Source of the DNA: Oryzisolibacter sp. LB2S
Lineage (GTDB): Bacteria; Pseudomonadota; Gammaproteobacteria; Burkholderiales; Burkholderiaceae_C
Assembly: GCF_040732315.1 (NCBI RefSeq)
Contig: NZ_CP160388.1
Coordinates: 1,214,501-1,278,500, forward strand
Direction: 5' to 3'
DNA length: 64,000 nt
Both the position numbers and the translations under genes were made by a program. This document shows positions 40,268-49,600 of this stretch, in pieces (the first letter of the stretch is position 1; each line of letters opens with the position of its first letter). The notes beneath the pieces are model-generated. The model searched no databases and was not told the origin of the DNA. It saw only the letters and a program-made list of their open reading frames with translations.

Positions 40268-41463
40268 GCGCGCGCTCCTTTCATGGGCGGGGTGACGGCC
40301 GGCCTTGCCGGGGCCGCGGGCGGTGACGATGGCCGGGCCTGGGCGCGGCGCCGTTCGCGCCACTGGCGCATCTGCTCGGGCAGGCGGATCAGGCCGCCGG
40401 GCATGAACAGCGTCACGACGATGAACAGCATGCCCAGCACATAGAGCCAGTACTCGGGCGCGGCGACCGTGAGCCAGCTCTTGGCGCCGTTGACGGCGAA
40501 GGCGCCGACGATGGGGCCGATGAGGCTGGCGCGCCCGCCCACGGCCGTCCACACGGCCATCTCGATGGAGTTGCCCACGCTCATCTCGCTGGGGTTGATG
40601 ATGCCCACCTGCGGCACGTAGAGCGCGCCGGCCAGGCCGCACATCATGGCCGAGATGACCCAGACCGAGAGCTTGTAGGGCAGCGGGTCGTAGCCGCAGA
40701 ACATGGTGCGCGACTCGGCATCGCGCACGGCCTGCAGCACGCGGCCATATTTGCTGCGGATGAGCCAGCGCGAGAACAGAAAGCAGCCCAGCAGCGCCAG
40801 CCCCGACAGCACGAACAACAGCACATGCATGGCCCGCGTGTTCAGCGAATGGCCGAGCACGGTGGCAAAGCCCGTGAAGCCGTTGTTGCCGCCAAGGCCC
40901 GTCTCGTTGCGAAAGAACAGCAGCATGGCGGCATAGGTCAGCGCCTGCGTGATGATGGAGAAGTACACGCCCTTGATGCGCGAGCGAAACGCGAAGTAGC
41001 CGAACAGGCCCGCCACCGCGCCCGGCAGCAGAAACACCAGCAGCACCGTGGCGACGAAGCTGTCCGACAGCGCCCAGTGCCAGGGCAGCTCCTTCCAGTC
41101 CAGAAATCCCATGAAGGCCGGCAGCGCGCCCGGCCCCGCGGCCTCGCGCATCAGGTGCATGCCCATGACATAGCCGCCGAGCGCAAAGAACAGGCCATGG
41201 CCCAGGCTCAGAATGCCCGTGTAGCCCCAGATCAGGTCGATGGCCAGGGCCACGATGGCGTAGCACATGAACTTGCCGAGGATGCCGATCAGGTAGTCCG
41301 ACAGATGCAGCGCATGGCCCTCGGGCAGCAGCAGGTTCAGCGCCGGCGCCAGGGCGCAGATGACGAGCAGCGCGCCGAGGCACAGCGCCCAGCCCCGGCG
41401 CCCGAGTAGCGGCGCCGGCGCGGGCAGGGCGATGGCGCGCGATGGGGTGTTGGCAGCAGTCAT
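40264..41463 (-). CDS. urtC: urea ABC transporter permease UrtC
   Basis: 399 residues, about nine membrane segments; LivM family. IDLIWGYTGILSLGHGLFFALGGYVMGMHL and NNGFTGF are UrtC landmarks. ATG 41463 lies one base after the urtB stop; an upstream in-frame codon at 41478 would overlap urtB. The Pro/Ala/Arg-rich tail (about 370-399) is variable in the family. Forms the membrane channel with UrtB. Confidence 0.94.
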   Translation of the reverse strand: MTAANTPSRAIALPAPAPLLGRRGWALCLGALLVICALAPALNLLLPEGHALHLSDYLIGILGKFMCYAIVALAIDLIWGYTGILSLGHGLFFALGGYVMGMHLMREAAGPGALPAFMGFLDWKELPWHWALSDSFVATVLLVFLLPGAVAGLFGYFAFRSRIKGVYFSIITQALTYAAMLLFFRNETGLGGNNGFTGFATVLGHSLNTRAMHVLLFVLSGLALLGCFLFSRWLIRSKYGRVLQAVRDAESRTMFCGYDPLPYKLSVWVISAMMCGLAGALYVPQVGIINPSEMSVGNSIEMAVWTAVGGRASLIGPIVGAFAVNGAKSWLTVAAPEYWLYVLGMLFIVVTLFMPGGLIRLPEQMRQWRERRRAQARPSSPPAAPARPAVTPPMKGARA

Positions 41464-41464
41464 G

Positions 41465-43078
41465 TCAAGCCTCCACACTGCGGCCCTTCAGGGCGAAGAT
41501 GCCCTGCGGACGCTTCTGAATGAAAACCACGATGAACAGCAGCACGGCGATCTTGGCGAGCACCGCGCCGGTCCAGCCCTCGAGCAGCTTGGACAGCACG
41601 CCCAGGCCCAGCGCCGCATACACCGTGCCCGCGAGCTGCCCGACGCCGCCCAGCACCACGACGAGGAAGCTGTCGACGATGTAGTTCTGCCCCAGGTCTG
41701 GCCCCACGTTGCCGATCTGGCTCAGGGCGCAGCCGGCCAGCCCCGCCAGGCCCGCGCCGAGCGCGAACGCATAGGTGTCGGTGCGCGCGGTGTTCACGCC
41801 CACGCAGGAGGCCATGGCGCGGTTCTGCGTGACGCCGCGCACGAACAGGCCGAGCCGCGTGCGGGCGATCAGGAAGGCCACGGCGCCCAGCACCGCCAGC
41901 GCGAACGCGATGATGGCGATGCGGTTGTAGGGCAGCGTGAGATTGGGCAGCAGCGCCACGCCGCCGCTCATCCAGCTGGGGTTCTCCACGCCCACGTTCT
42001 GCGCGCCGAACAGGCTGCGCACCGTCTGCTGCAGCACCAGGCTGATGCCGAAGGTGGCCAGCAGCGTCTCCAGCGGCCGGCCGTAGAGAAAGCGGATCAC
42101 GCCGCGCTCGAGCACCGCGCCCACGAGCGCCGCGGCCGCGAACGCCACGGGCAGGGCCACGACCAGATACCAGTCGAACAGGGCTGCAGGCAGCCAGCGC
42201 TGGAACAGCACCTGCACCAGGTAGGTCGCGTAGGCGCCGATCATGATCAGCTCGCCATGCGCCATGTTGATCACGCCCATCAGCCCGTAGGTGATGGCCA
42301 GGCCCAGGGCCGCCAGCAGCAGCACCGAGCCCAGGCTGAGGCCGCTGAAAATGGCGCCCATGCGCTCGCCCCAGGCCAGCGCGTCGGCAATGCGCGCGAG
42401 CGCGGTCTGGATGGCCTTCTTCACCGCGGGGTCGCTCTCGTCGGCCAGGCGCTGGTTCAGCAGCAGCTGCGTCTCGGGCGTCTGCGTGCGCGCGAGCAGC
42501 TCCACGGCCTTGAGGCGCTGGCGCCGGTCGCCGCTGTCGAGCAGGCTGGCGGCGCGGTTGCGCTCGAGCAGGGCCTTGACCTGCGCGTCCGTCTCGCCCG
42601 CGAGCGCCTTCTCGATCAGCGGCAGGCGCGCGGCGTCGGGCTCGGCGGCCAGCAGGGCCGCGGCCTCGCGGCGCGCCTGCACGTCGCCGCTGCCGAGCGC
42701 CAGGACGGCGCGGGCCGAGTCGACCACGCCGCGCAGGTAGTTGTTGCTGACGACCTCCTCGGCATCGGCAGGCAGGGCCGCGGGCGCGCCCGTGACGGGG
42801 TCGCTCGCGCCGTCGCCGCTCAGCACGAAGGCCTTGCCGCCGGCCACGCGCACCTCGTCATTGGCCAGTGCCGCGAGATAGGCCGCAAGACGCCCGCCGT
42901 CGGCCTGCGCGGCGGGGTCCATGACGGCCTCGTGTATGGCCTGTGCGCGCTGCTCGGCATCGTCGGCCGCGGCCATGGCATGGGCCTGCTCGGCCGTCAG
43001 CGCGTGGCTGGCAAGGCTCAGCATGGTGCCCAGACCGGCCAGCAGGGCCCAGCGCCATGGCTTGTGCATGAGTTTCAT
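41465..43078 (-). CDS. urtB: urea ABC transporter permease UrtB
   Basis: 537 residues. A signal-like start (about 8-27) is followed by an Ala-rich, HEAT-repeat-like periplasmic extension of about 220 residues (ALAGETDAQVKALLERNRAA), a known feature of UrtB. The LivH-type permease then begins GLSLGSVLLLAALGLAITYGLMGVINMAHGELIMIGAY. It follows urtA by 100 bp, a gap containing a dispersed hairpin repeat just before the start codon. Confidence 0.93.
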   Translation of the reverse strand: MKLMHKPWRWALLAGLGTMLSLASHALTAEQAHAMAAADDAEQRAQAIHEAVMDPAAQADGGRLAAYLAALANDEVRVAGGKAFVLSGDGASDPVTGAPAALPADAEEVVSNNYLRGVVDSARAVLALGSGDVQARREAAALLAAEPDAARLPLIEKALAGETDAQVKALLERNRAASLLDSGDRRQRLKAVELLARTQTPETQLLLNQRLADESDPAVKKAIQTALARIADALAWGERMGAIFSGLSLGSVLLLAALGLAITYGLMGVINMAHGELIMIGAYATYLVQVLFQRWLPAALFDWYLVVALPVAFAAAALVGAVLERGVIRFLYGRPLETLLATFGISLVLQQTVRSLFGAQNVGVENPSWMSGGVALLPNLTLPYNRIAIIAFALAVLGAVAFLIARTRLGLFVRGVTQNRAMASCVGVNTARTDTYAFALGAGLAGLAGCALSQIGNVGPDLGQNYIVDSFLVVVLGGVGQLAGTVYAALGLGVLSKLLEGWTGAVLAKIAVLLFIVVFIQKRPQGIFALKGRSVEA

Positions 43079-43081
43079 GGT

Positions 43082-43132
43082 TCAATCCTGTGCTGGCGCT
43101 TGTGCAGCAAGCGCCGACAGCTATGGGTTAAG
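43082..43132 (-). repeat. dispersed AGCTGC hairpin element, copy 8 (urtA-urtB gap)
   Basis: Minus strand: CCATAGCTGTC, then an 8-bp hairpin GGCGCTTG/CAAGCGCC (43095-43102 with 43108-43115), then AGCACAGGATTG. The AGGA near its end is the likely urtB ribosome binding site. In an operon this hairpin may protect the highly expressed urtA message. Confidence 0.8.
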
Positions 43133-43178
43133 TAGCAATGGGGTGACCACTCCTGTGCCGCAGGAGTGGCCTGCGGGC

Positions 43179-44447
43179 CTACAGGCTGGGCTCGTCGTTC
43201 TTCTTGTCGTTGCCTTCGATGAACGGGCTCCAGGGCTGGGCGCGGATCGGGCCCTTGGTCTTCCAGACCACGCCGAACTGGCCGTCGGCCTTGATCTCGC
43301 CGACCATCACGGGCTTGTGCAGATGGTGGTTCTTCTCGTCCATCTTCACGGTGAAGCCGTCGGGGGCGGTGAAGGTCTGGCCGGCCATGGCGGCGATGAC
43401 CTTGTCCACATCGGTGGTCTTGGCCTTCTCCACCGCCTGCTTCCACATGTGGATGCCGACCCAGGTGGCCTCCATCGGGTCATTGGTCAGCGGCTTGTCC
43501 TTGTGGCCCGCGATGTTCTTGGCCTTGGCGTAGTCGCTCCATTGCTTGATGAAGGCGCTGTTGGTGGGGTTCTTCACGCTCATGAAGTAGTTCCACGCGG
43601 CCAGGTGCCCCACCAGGGGCTTGGTGTCCACGCCGCGCAGCTCCTCCTCGCCCACGCTGAAGGCCACCACGGGCACGTCCTTGGCCTTGAGGCCGGCATT
43701 GCCCAGCTCCTTGTAGAAGGGCACGTTGGAGTCGCCGTTGATGGTCGAGACCACGGCCGTCTTGCCGCCGGTGGAGAACTTCTTGATGTCGGCGACGATG
43801 GTCTGGTAGTCGCTGTGACCAAACGGGGTGTAGGTCTCCATGATGTCCGCGTCCTTCACGCCCTTGGACTTGAGGAAGGCGCGCAGGATCTTGTTGGTGG
43901 TGCGCGGGTACACATAGTCCGTGCCCAGAAGCACGAAGCGCTTGGCCGCGCCGCCTTCCTTGCTCATCAGGTATTCGACGGCGGGAATGGCCTGCTGGTT
44001 GGGCGCGGCGCCCGTGTAGAAGATGTTCTTGGACAGCTCCTCGCCCTCGTACTGCACGGGGTAGAACAGCAGGCCGTTGTTCTGCTCGAACACCGGCAGC
44101 ACGGACTTGCGCGAGACGCTGGTCCAGCAGCCGAAGACCACGGCCACCTTGTCCTGGGTGAGCAGCTGCTTGGCCTTCTCGGCGAACAGCGGCCAGTTGG
44201 AGGCCGGGTCCACCACCACGGGCTCGAGCTTCTTGCCGAGCACGCCGCCCTTGGCGTTGATGTCGTCGATGGCCATCAGCACCGTGTCCTTGAGCACGGT
44301 CTCGGAGATCGCCATGGTGCCCGAGAGGCTGTGCAGCACGCCGACCTTGATGGTGTCTGCTGCCTGTGCGCTCAGGCCCGTGAGCGACAGGCTGGCGACG
44401 GCCGCCGCGGCGGCGAGGGTTTTCATGGCGGTACGACGTTCGAGCAT
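43179..44447 (-). CDS. urtA: urea ABC transporter substrate-binding protein UrtA
   Basis: 422 residues from ATG 44447 (AAAGG 8 bases upstream). Twin-Arg-like ERRTAMKTLAAAAAVASL leader to about residue 30. The mature part starts DTIKVGVLHSLSGTMAISET, typical of UrtA, with FGCWTSVSRKSVLPVFE and YVYPRTTNKILR. It binds urea in the periplasm and is first in the urtABCDE operon. A sigma-54-type promoter lies 74 bp upstream. Short-chain amides are possible alternative ligands. Confidence 0.95.
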   Translation of the reverse strand: MLERRTAMKTLAAAAAVASLSLTGLSAQAADTIKVGVLHSLSGTMAISETVLKDTVLMAIDDINAKGGVLGKKLEPVVVDPASNWPLFAEKAKQLLTQDKVAVVFGCWTSVSRKSVLPVFEQNNGLLFYPVQYEGEELSKNIFYTGAAPNQQAIPAVEYLMSKEGGAAKRFVLLGTDYVYPRTTNKILRAFLKSKGVKDADIMETYTPFGHSDYQTIVADIKKFSTGGKTAVVSTINGDSNVPFYKELGNAGLKAKDVPVVAFSVGEEELRGVDTKPLVGHLAAWNYFMSVKNPTNSAFIKQWSDYAKAKNIAGHKDKPLTNDPMEATWVGIHMWKQAVEKAKTTDVDKVIAAMAGQTFTAPDGFTVKMDEKNHHLHKPVMVGEIKADGQFGVVWKTKGPIRAQPWSPFIEGNDKKNDEPSL

Positions 44448-44520
44448 GGTTTGACCTTTCAAGTGAGCGGGGTTCCGAAGCCAGGCCGGGAACCGTTTCC
44501 CGGGCTTGGTACCAGCCTTC

Positions 44521-44537
44521 AAGCAAGCCGTGTGCCA
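44521..44537 (-). promoter_or_regulatory. sigma-54 promoter for urtABCDE
   Basis: On the minus strand TGGCACACGGCTTGCTT fits the RpoN consensus TGGCAC-N5-TTGC(A/T) with correct GG-N10-GC spacing. It lies about 74 bp before the urtA start. Sigma-54 promoters of nitrogen-scavenging operons are usually activated by NtrC under nitrogen limitation. Confidence 0.8.
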
Positions 44538-44588
44538 TTGCATGTCCCGCTGCGGCGGCGCGCGCGCAGCGCAATGCCGCGGGCCATG

Positions 44589-44607
44589 GGTGCGGCCAAG
44601 TTGGTGC
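44589..44607 (-). promoter_or_regulatory. possible NtrC half-sites upstream of urtA
   Basis: Two GGTGC half-sites (44589-44593 and 44603-44607) lie 52-86 bp upstream of the sigma-54 promoter, a usual activator distance. They are direct rather than inverted, unlike the palindromic NtrC consensus TGCAC-N5-GTGCA, so the assignment is weak. Confidence 0.25.
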
Positions 44608-44709
44608 GGTCCATGCCCCATGGCGGGGCGCGCCATGCACCGTGGCCAGGCCATGCCGGGCGGTCGCCGGGCGGCGCTGGCATTGGCCCCGTGCGCGGCG
44701 GGCGTGGGC

Positions 44710-46557
44710 ATGAAGTTTGCTGAACCTCTGCCATCCATGCCGATGACAACCCCTGCCACCATGCCCTCGACTGCCTTCTGGACGCTCGCCGACTGGCGCC
44801 TGGCCTATGCGCAAGGCGCAGATCCTGCGCAACTGCTCTCAACCCTGCTCGCGGAACTCGACGCGGGCGATACCGCCTGGATTACCCGCCTGTCGGCCGA
44901 CGGCCTGCAGGACCGCCTGGGCCTGCTGGCGCAGCAGCTGCAGCAGGCGGGGGGCGATGTCTCGCGCCTGCCGCTCTACGGTGTCCCCATTGCCGTCAAG
45001 GACAACATCGACCTCGCGGGCCTGCCCACCACCTGCGCCTGCCCCGAGTTCGCCTACATGCCCGAGCGCAGCGCCACCGTGGTGCAGCGCCTGGAGGCCG
45101 CGGGCGCCGTGGTCATCGGCAAGACCAACCTCGACCAGTTCGCCACCGGCCTGGTCGGCACGCGCTCGCCCTATGGCGTGGTGCCCAATGCCTTCCGGCC
45201 CGAATACATCAGCGGCGGCTCGAGCTCCGGCTCGGCCTCGGTGGTGGCGCGCGGGCTCGTGCCGCTGGCGCTGGGCACGGACACGGCCGGCTCGGGCCGC
45301 GTGCCCGCGGGGCACAACAACCTCGTGGGCTTCAAGCCCACGCGCGGGCTGGTCAGCAACGGTGGCCTGGTGCCGGCCTGCCGCTCGCTGGACTGCATCA
45401 CCGTGTTTGCGCTCAGCGTGGACGATGCCGATGCGGCGCTTGGCGTGATGGCGGGCTTCGATGCCGCCGACCCGTACTCGCGCCGAGCGCCCGCGCGGCC
45501 CGCCGCCTGGCCGGCCAGGCCCGTGCTGGGCATTCCGGCCAGCATCGACTGGTTTGGCGACGGCTACGCCGCGCAGGTGCATGACCAGGCGCTGCGCAGG
45601 CTCGAGGCATTGGGCGTGGAGCTGCGCGTCATCGACTTCGCGCCCCTGCTCGAGGTGGCCGCGCTGCTCTACGAGGGGCCGTGGGTGGGCGAGCGCTATG
45701 CCGCGCTCGAGGAGGTGATGGACTCCCGCCCCGACATCGTGCACCCGGTGGTGCGCGGCATCGTGGAGAAGGCGCGCAACTTCAGCGCCGTCGACACCTA
45801 CAAGGCCGAATACCGCCGCATGGCGCTGGCGCGCCGGGCCGAGGAGCTGATGGCGGGGCTCGACGGATTGCTCGTGCCCACGGCGCCCAGCATCTACAGG
45901 ATCGACCAGCTGCTGGCCGACCCGGTGGCGCTGAACTCGCGCATGGGCGTCTACACCAACTTCGTCAACCTGCTCGACTGGAGCGCCATCGCGCTGCCCG
46001 CCGGCATGCGCGCCGACGGCTTGCCCGCGGGCATCACGCTGATCGCGCCGGCCTGGCACGAGGCGCGGCTGGCCGAGTTCGGCAGGCTCTGGCAGGAGGC
46101 GATGCCGTGGAAGCGCGGCGCCTCGCAGCAGGCGCTGCCGCCCCTGTCCGCGCCGGCCGCGCGCGACATGGCGGGCCAGGTCATCGTCGCCGTGGTGGGC
46201 GCGCATCTGTCGGGCATGCCGCTCAACGGCCAGCTCACCGAGCGCGGCGCCACGCTGCTCGAGGCCACGCACACCAGCGCCGCCTATCGCCTCTACGCCT
46301 TGCCTGGCACGGTGCCGCCCAAGCCCGGGCTGGTGCGCACCGGCGACGGCGCGCCCATCGCGGTCGAGCTGTGGGCCATGCCGGTCGAGCACTATGGCTC
46401 CTTCGTCGCATTGATTCCGTCGCCGCTGGGCATAGGGAGCCTGGAGCTGATCGATGGCCGCATGGTGCAGGGCTTCGTCTGCGAGCCCTGGGCCACGCAG
46501 GCCGCAGAGGACATCACCGCGCTCGGCGGCTGGCGCGCCTTTCTGGTGCGGAAGTAG
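44710..46557 (+). CDS. atzF: allophanate hydrolase AtzF
   Basis: 615 residues from ATG 44710; ATG 44737 or 44743 just before ATMPSTAFWTLADWR are alternatives. Amidase-signature domain with catalytic Lys in VKDN (about 97) and GGSSSGSA (cis-Ser about 172), then TDTAGSGRVPAG. A C-terminal domain (about residue 470 on, VGAHLSGMPLNGQL) is typical of full-length allophanate hydrolase. It splits allophanate to ammonia and CO2, completing ATP-dependent urea breakdown with the carboxylase 81 bp downstream. Divergent from urtA. Confidence 0.94.
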   Translation: MKFAEPLPSMPMTTPATMPSTAFWTLADWRLAYAQGADPAQLLSTLLAELDAGDTAWITRLSADGLQDRLGLLAQQLQQAGGDVSRLPLYGVPIAVKDNIDLAGLPTTCACPEFAYMPERSATVVQRLEAAGAVVIGKTNLDQFATGLVGTRSPYGVVPNAFRPEYISGGSSSGSASVVARGLVPLALGTDTAGSGRVPAGHNNLVGFKPTRGLVSNGGLVPACRSLDCITVFALSVDDADAALGVMAGFDAADPYSRRAPARPAAWPARPVLGIPASIDWFGDGYAAQVHDQALRRLEALGVELRVIDFAPLLEVAALLYEGPWVGERYAALEEVMDSRPDIVHPVVRGIVEKARNFSAVDTYKAEYRRMALARRAEELMAGLDGLLVPTAPSIYRIDQLLADPVALNSRMGVYTNFVNLLDWSAIALPAGMRADGLPAGITLIAPAWHEARLAEFGRLWQEAMPWKRGASQQALPPLSAPAARDMAGQVIVAVVGAHLSGMPLNGQLTERGATLLEATHTSAAYRLYALPGTVPPKPGLVRTGDGAPIAVELWAMPVEHYGSFVALIPSPLGIGSLELIDGRMVQGFVCEPWATQAAEDITALGGWRAFLVRK

Positions 46558-46638
46558 CTCGCCGTTCGTTTCTTTCGTCGTTTGTTCCAGCGGCCTGGGC
46601 GGCAGGCCGGGCCGCTGCATTGCCTGGAGCCTGATGCC

Positions 46639-49600
46639 ATGTTCAAGACCGTTCTCATCGCCAACCGAGGTGAAATCGCCGTGCGCATCGCGCGCACCCT
46701 CAAGAAGATGGGCATACGCTCGGTCGCCGTGTATTCGGATGCCGACCGCGACAGCCTGCATGTGGCCTGCGCCGATGTGGCGGTGGCGCTCAACGCCGGT
46801 GGCTCGAGCGCGCCCGCCGACACCTATCTGCGCGGCGATCGCATTCTCGAGATCGCCCGCGAGACCGGGGCCGAGGCCATCATTCCCGGCTACGGCTTTC
46901 TGTCGGAGAACATGGAGTTCGCCGAGCAATGCGCGGCCGCGGGCATCGTCTTCGTCGGCCCCACGCCCGAGCAGGTGCGGCGCTTCGGCCTCAAGCACAC
47001 CTCGCGCGAGATCGCCGAGGCCGCGGGCGTGCCGCTCACGCCCGGCACGGGCCTGCTGCACAGCCTCGATGAGGCCATGACGGCCGCCCAGCGCATAGGC
47101 TACCCCGTCATGCTCAAGAGCACGGCGGGTGGCGGCGGCATCGGCCTGTCACGCTGCGACAACGAGACCGAGCTGCTTGCGGCCTACGAGTCCGTGCAGC
47201 GCCTGGGCCAGAACTTCTTCAAGGACAGCGGCGTGTTCCTCGAGCGCTTCGTCGCCGACGCGCGCCATGTCGAGGTGCAGATCTTCGGCGACGGACGGGG
47301 CCGCGTGGTGGCGCTGGGCGAGCGCGACTGCTCGGTGCAGCGGCGCAACCAGAAGGTGATCGAGGAGACCCCCGCGCCGCATCTGCCGCCGGCCACGCGC
47401 GCGGCCCTGCTGGCCGCCGCGGTCAAGCTCGGCGAGGCCGTGGGCTATGTCTCGGCCGGCACGGTCGAGTTCATCTACGACGGCGCGCGCGATGCGTTCT
47501 ACTTCCTCGAGGTCAACACCCGGCTGCAGGTCGAGCACCCGATCACCGAGGAGGTGACGGGGCTGGATCTCGTCGAGTGGATGCTGCGCGTCGCCGCGGG
47601 CGAGCCGCCAAGCTTCGACCAGCTGCCCGAGCCGCAGGGCGCGGCGATCGAGGTGCGGGTCTATGCCGAGAACCCCGTGCGCGGCTTTCAGCCCGCGCCG
47701 GGCGTGCTCACCGACGTGCAGTTCCCCGAGGGCGTGCGCGTCGATACCTGGGTGCAGACCGGCACCGAGGTGTCGGCCCACTACGATCCCATGATCGCCA
47801 AAGTCATCGCCCACGGCGCCGACCGCGAGGAGGCGCGCCACAAGCTGCTGATGGCGCTCGAGCTCACGCGCCTGCACGGCAGCGCCACCAACCTCGACTA
47901 CCTGCGCAGCATCCTGCAGAGCCCGGAGTTCGCGCAGGGCACGGTGTCCACGCGCTTTCTCGACCGCTACGAATATGTCTCGCCCGTGGTCGAGGTGCTG
48001 GAGCCCGGCACCTACACCACGGTGCAGGACTATCCCGGCCGCACGGGCTACTGGGACATCGGCGTGCCGCCGTCCGGGCCCATGGATGGCTACGCCTTCC
48101 GGCTTGCCAACCGCATCGTCGGCAACCATGAAAGCGCGGCCGGCCTGGAATGCACGCTGCAGGGGCCCACGCTCAAGTTCCACGGCGATGCGGTGATCGC
48201 GCTCACGGGCGCGCCCGCGCTGGCCACGCTGGACAACGGCGACCCGCTGCCCTGGTGGCGGCCCATCGCCGTGCGCGCAAGCCAGGTGCTGCGCATAGGC
48301 CGCGCCAGCAGCGGCTGCCGCAGCTATGTCGCCATTCGCCGGGGCCTGGACGTGCCCGACTATCTGGGCAGCAAGTCCACCTTCGTGCTCGGACAGTTCG
48401 GCGGACATGCGGGCCGCACGCTGCGCGTGGGCGACGTGCTGTCCATCAGCCGGCCCGAGCTGGCCGCGTGCAACACGCCCGCGCCGGCCTATGTGCCCGC
48501 GACGCCGCCGCACGAGCTGATCCCGACCTACGGCAAACATTGGGACATCGCCGTGCTCTACGGCCCGCATGGCGCGCCGGACTTCTTCACTCCCGAGAGC
48601 ATCGCCACCTTCTTTGGCACCGACTACGAGGTGCACTACAACTCCAACCGCCTCGGCGTGCGCCTGGTCGGGCCCCGGCCCGAATGGACGCGCAGCGACG
48701 GCGGCGAGGCCGGCCTGCATCCGTCCAACGTGCACGACTGCGTCTACGCGATCGGCAGCATCAACTTCACGGGCGACACGCCGGTCATACTGACCTGCGA
48801 CGGCCCGAGCCTGGGCGGGTTCGTCTGCGCCGCCACCATCGCGCAGGCCGAGCTGTGGAAGGTGGGCCAGGTCAAGCCGGGCGACACCATACGCTTTCGG
48901 CGCATAGGCTTCGACGAGGCGCTGGCGCTCGAGCGTGCGCAGGACGAGGCCATCCGCCTGCTGCGCCCCATGCCCGATCTGCCGGCGCTCGCCCTGCCCA
49001 CCGCGCCGGCCACCGTGTCCGAATGCGTGCTCGCCGAACTGCCCGCCGAGGGCGATCGCCCGGCCGTGGCCTACCGCCAGGCCGGCGACAAGTACATCCT
49101 GCTCGAATACGGCCCGAACGTGCTCGACCTGCGCCTGCGGCTGCGCGTGCATCTGCTCATGGAGGCCATGGCGGCCGCGCGCATCGACGGCGTGCAGGAG
49201 CTCTCGCCCGGCGTGCGCTCGGTGCAGATCCACTACGACAGCCGCGTGATCGGCCAGTCGGCCCTGGTGCAGAGGCTGATCGCGCTGGAGCGCCAGCTGC
49301 CCGATGTCGACGGCGTCAGGGTGCCCAGCCGCATCGTGCACCTGCCCATGGCCTTCGAGGACTCGGCCACGCTGGGCGCGGTCACGCGCTACATGGAGAC
49401 CGTCAAGGCCGAGGCGCCCTGGCTGCCCAACAACGTGGACTTCATACAGCGCATCAACGGCCTGGACAGCCGCGAGGACGTGCGCCGCACGGTGTTCGAT
49501 GCAAGCTACATGGTCATGGGCCTGGGCGACGTGTACCTGGGCGCGCCCTGCGCCGTTCCGCTCGATCCGCGCCACCGGCTGCTGACCTCCAAGTACAACC

